Positions 63,462-64,000 of a stretch of 64,000 nucleotides of DNA are shown here, piece by piece. The stretch covers positions 1,364,001 through 1,428,000 of the forward strand of contig NZ_CP047027.1 of the NCBI RefSeq assembly GCF_009797025.1, read 5' to 3'. The notes under the pieces are model-generated. The model was given only the letters and a program-made list of their open reading frames with translations. It was not told where the DNA came from and did no database searches. Numbering within the stretch: the stretch's first letter is position 1; every line of letters starts with the position of its first letter. Source of the stretch: Cellulophaga sp. L1A9. GTDB taxonomy: Bacteria; Bacteroidota; Bacteroidia; Flavobacteriales; Flavobacteriaceae. A program made the translations under genes and the position numbers.

Positions 63462-64000
63462 ATGATGAAGATTATAAATAGTTTATTAATTCTTTTTTTC
63501 TTCTTTTTTTTTACATGTTTACTTTTGGGTCAAACTACAAATTACAAAATAGAATATAATATAGAACATAATATGTATGATTATCCAAGTGATGATACAG
63601 ATGATGATGATTTTTCAGAATTAACAATTCGCTTTGCTTCTTCCAATATAATTATATATAATCAACAGCTTTATAGCCAAGTTGGAAAGACCACTATATT
63701 TGATGATGTAATTACTACCTCTAACCCAGAAACATCACTAACTTACTTCTATGATACTGAATGCCCTCAAAACAACTGGCAACCCTTTAATAAAACTGTT
63801 AACCATTTGTCTACAGGATGTAGGCAAGATATACTATCTAGTGAAATACAAGATTGGAGTCCTTGTGTAGATCTCGTTCATAACTATAGTCGAATAGTGC
63901 AACTTTCCAGTACTTTACGAGTATCAGCGATAAACATCAATGATTGTGACCCATTCACTATTCAGGTTGCAGAATGTGAAGATATACCTCTATCCTATGC
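63462..64000 (+). CDS. Secreted protein of unknown family, 5' part (runs off the window)
   Basis: The frame is open from ATG at 63462 (a second ATG follows at 63465) to the window end, 179 residues so far. The N-terminus MMKIINSLLILFFFFFFTCL ending LLGQTT is a signal peptide. The rest has an acidic run (SDDTDDDDF) and several cysteines in the later part (ECPQNN, GCRQD, SPCVD, NDCDP, AECED), suggesting disulfides in an exported protein. The start follows the FN3 gene stop by three bases, so it belongs to the same operon. Family not recognised. Confidence 0.75.
   Translation, partial: MMKIINSLLILFFFFFFTCLLLGQTTNYKIEYNIEHNMYDYPSDDTDDDDFSELTIRFASSNIIIYNQQLYSQVGKTTIFDDVITTSNPETSLTYFYDTECPQNNWQPFNKTVNHLSTGCRQDILSSEIQDWSPCVDLVHNYSRIVQLSSTLRVSAININDCDPFTIQVAECEDIPLSY

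Overview
The window is AT-rich chromosomal DNA from a member of the Bacteroidota, almost certainly a marine-type Flavobacteriaceae species. Signs of this are the gliding-motility pair gldD/gldE next to ssb and mutY, two TonB-dependent receptors, ribosomal protein L21 with a helix-hairpin-helix tail, DUF4199, DUF4301 and PepSY-like families, Bacteroidota -7 boxes of the TAnnTTTG type, and frequent TTG/GTG starts. I saw no tRNA, rRNA, CRISPR array or insertion sequence.

Region 1-4.4 kb: the 5' part of greA, a degenerate Rieske-like lipoprotein, a Gfo/Idh/MocA oxidoreductase, and a TonB-dependent receptor behind a clear TPP riboswitch, so probably a thiamine-related outer-membrane importer. Region 4.4-11 kb: a hybrid histidine kinase converging on a sigma-54-activating response regulator, then four tandem PepSY-like secreted proteins. 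Three of these are near-identical and share promoter-like and operator-like upstream elements. A deletion scar of a fifth copy remains. Region 11-18 kb: DUF4301, nicotinamide-riboside-kinase-like ATPase, PnuC and a YkoF/MTH1187-like protein, with a phosphopantetheinyl transferase upstream, then divergent ahcY and a reductase. Region 17-23 kb: a phytase/TonB-receptor pair with a TPR-HTH regulator. Region 23-36.5 kb: housekeeping genes (rpmA, rplU, M16 protease pair, gldD-gldE-ssb-mutY, HU, a 29-residue basic protein, RNase G, recX, a small beta-barrel, a JmjC-like cupin). Region 36.6-46.1 kb: biotin genes bioB, bioA, bioD and bioF, interrupted by a flotillin/NfeD pair, a ketoacyl synthase and an opposite-strand glycosyltransferase.

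Region 46.3-64 kb is the accessory part and the most interesting. It holds an 817-residue outer-membrane protein, a 1982-residue secreted multidomain protein, a 231-residue cytoplasmic protein, a DUF559 nuclease-like gene among palindromic repeats, a 1688-residue secreted beta-rich protein, a fibronectin-III protein and the start of another secreted protein. The 1982-residue protein has an N-terminal Ig/FN3-like region, an internal HELGH zincin motif and a C-terminal PD-(D/E)xK nuclease-like domain. The 231-residue gene starts 4 bases after its stop. I read this as a polymorphic toxin with its immunity protein inside a large surface-protein cluster. A perfect 16-copy heptanucleotide repeat ends on the toxin's start codon. 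A palindromic repeat family flanks the DUF559 gene and has been absorbed in frame into the 1688-residue protein.
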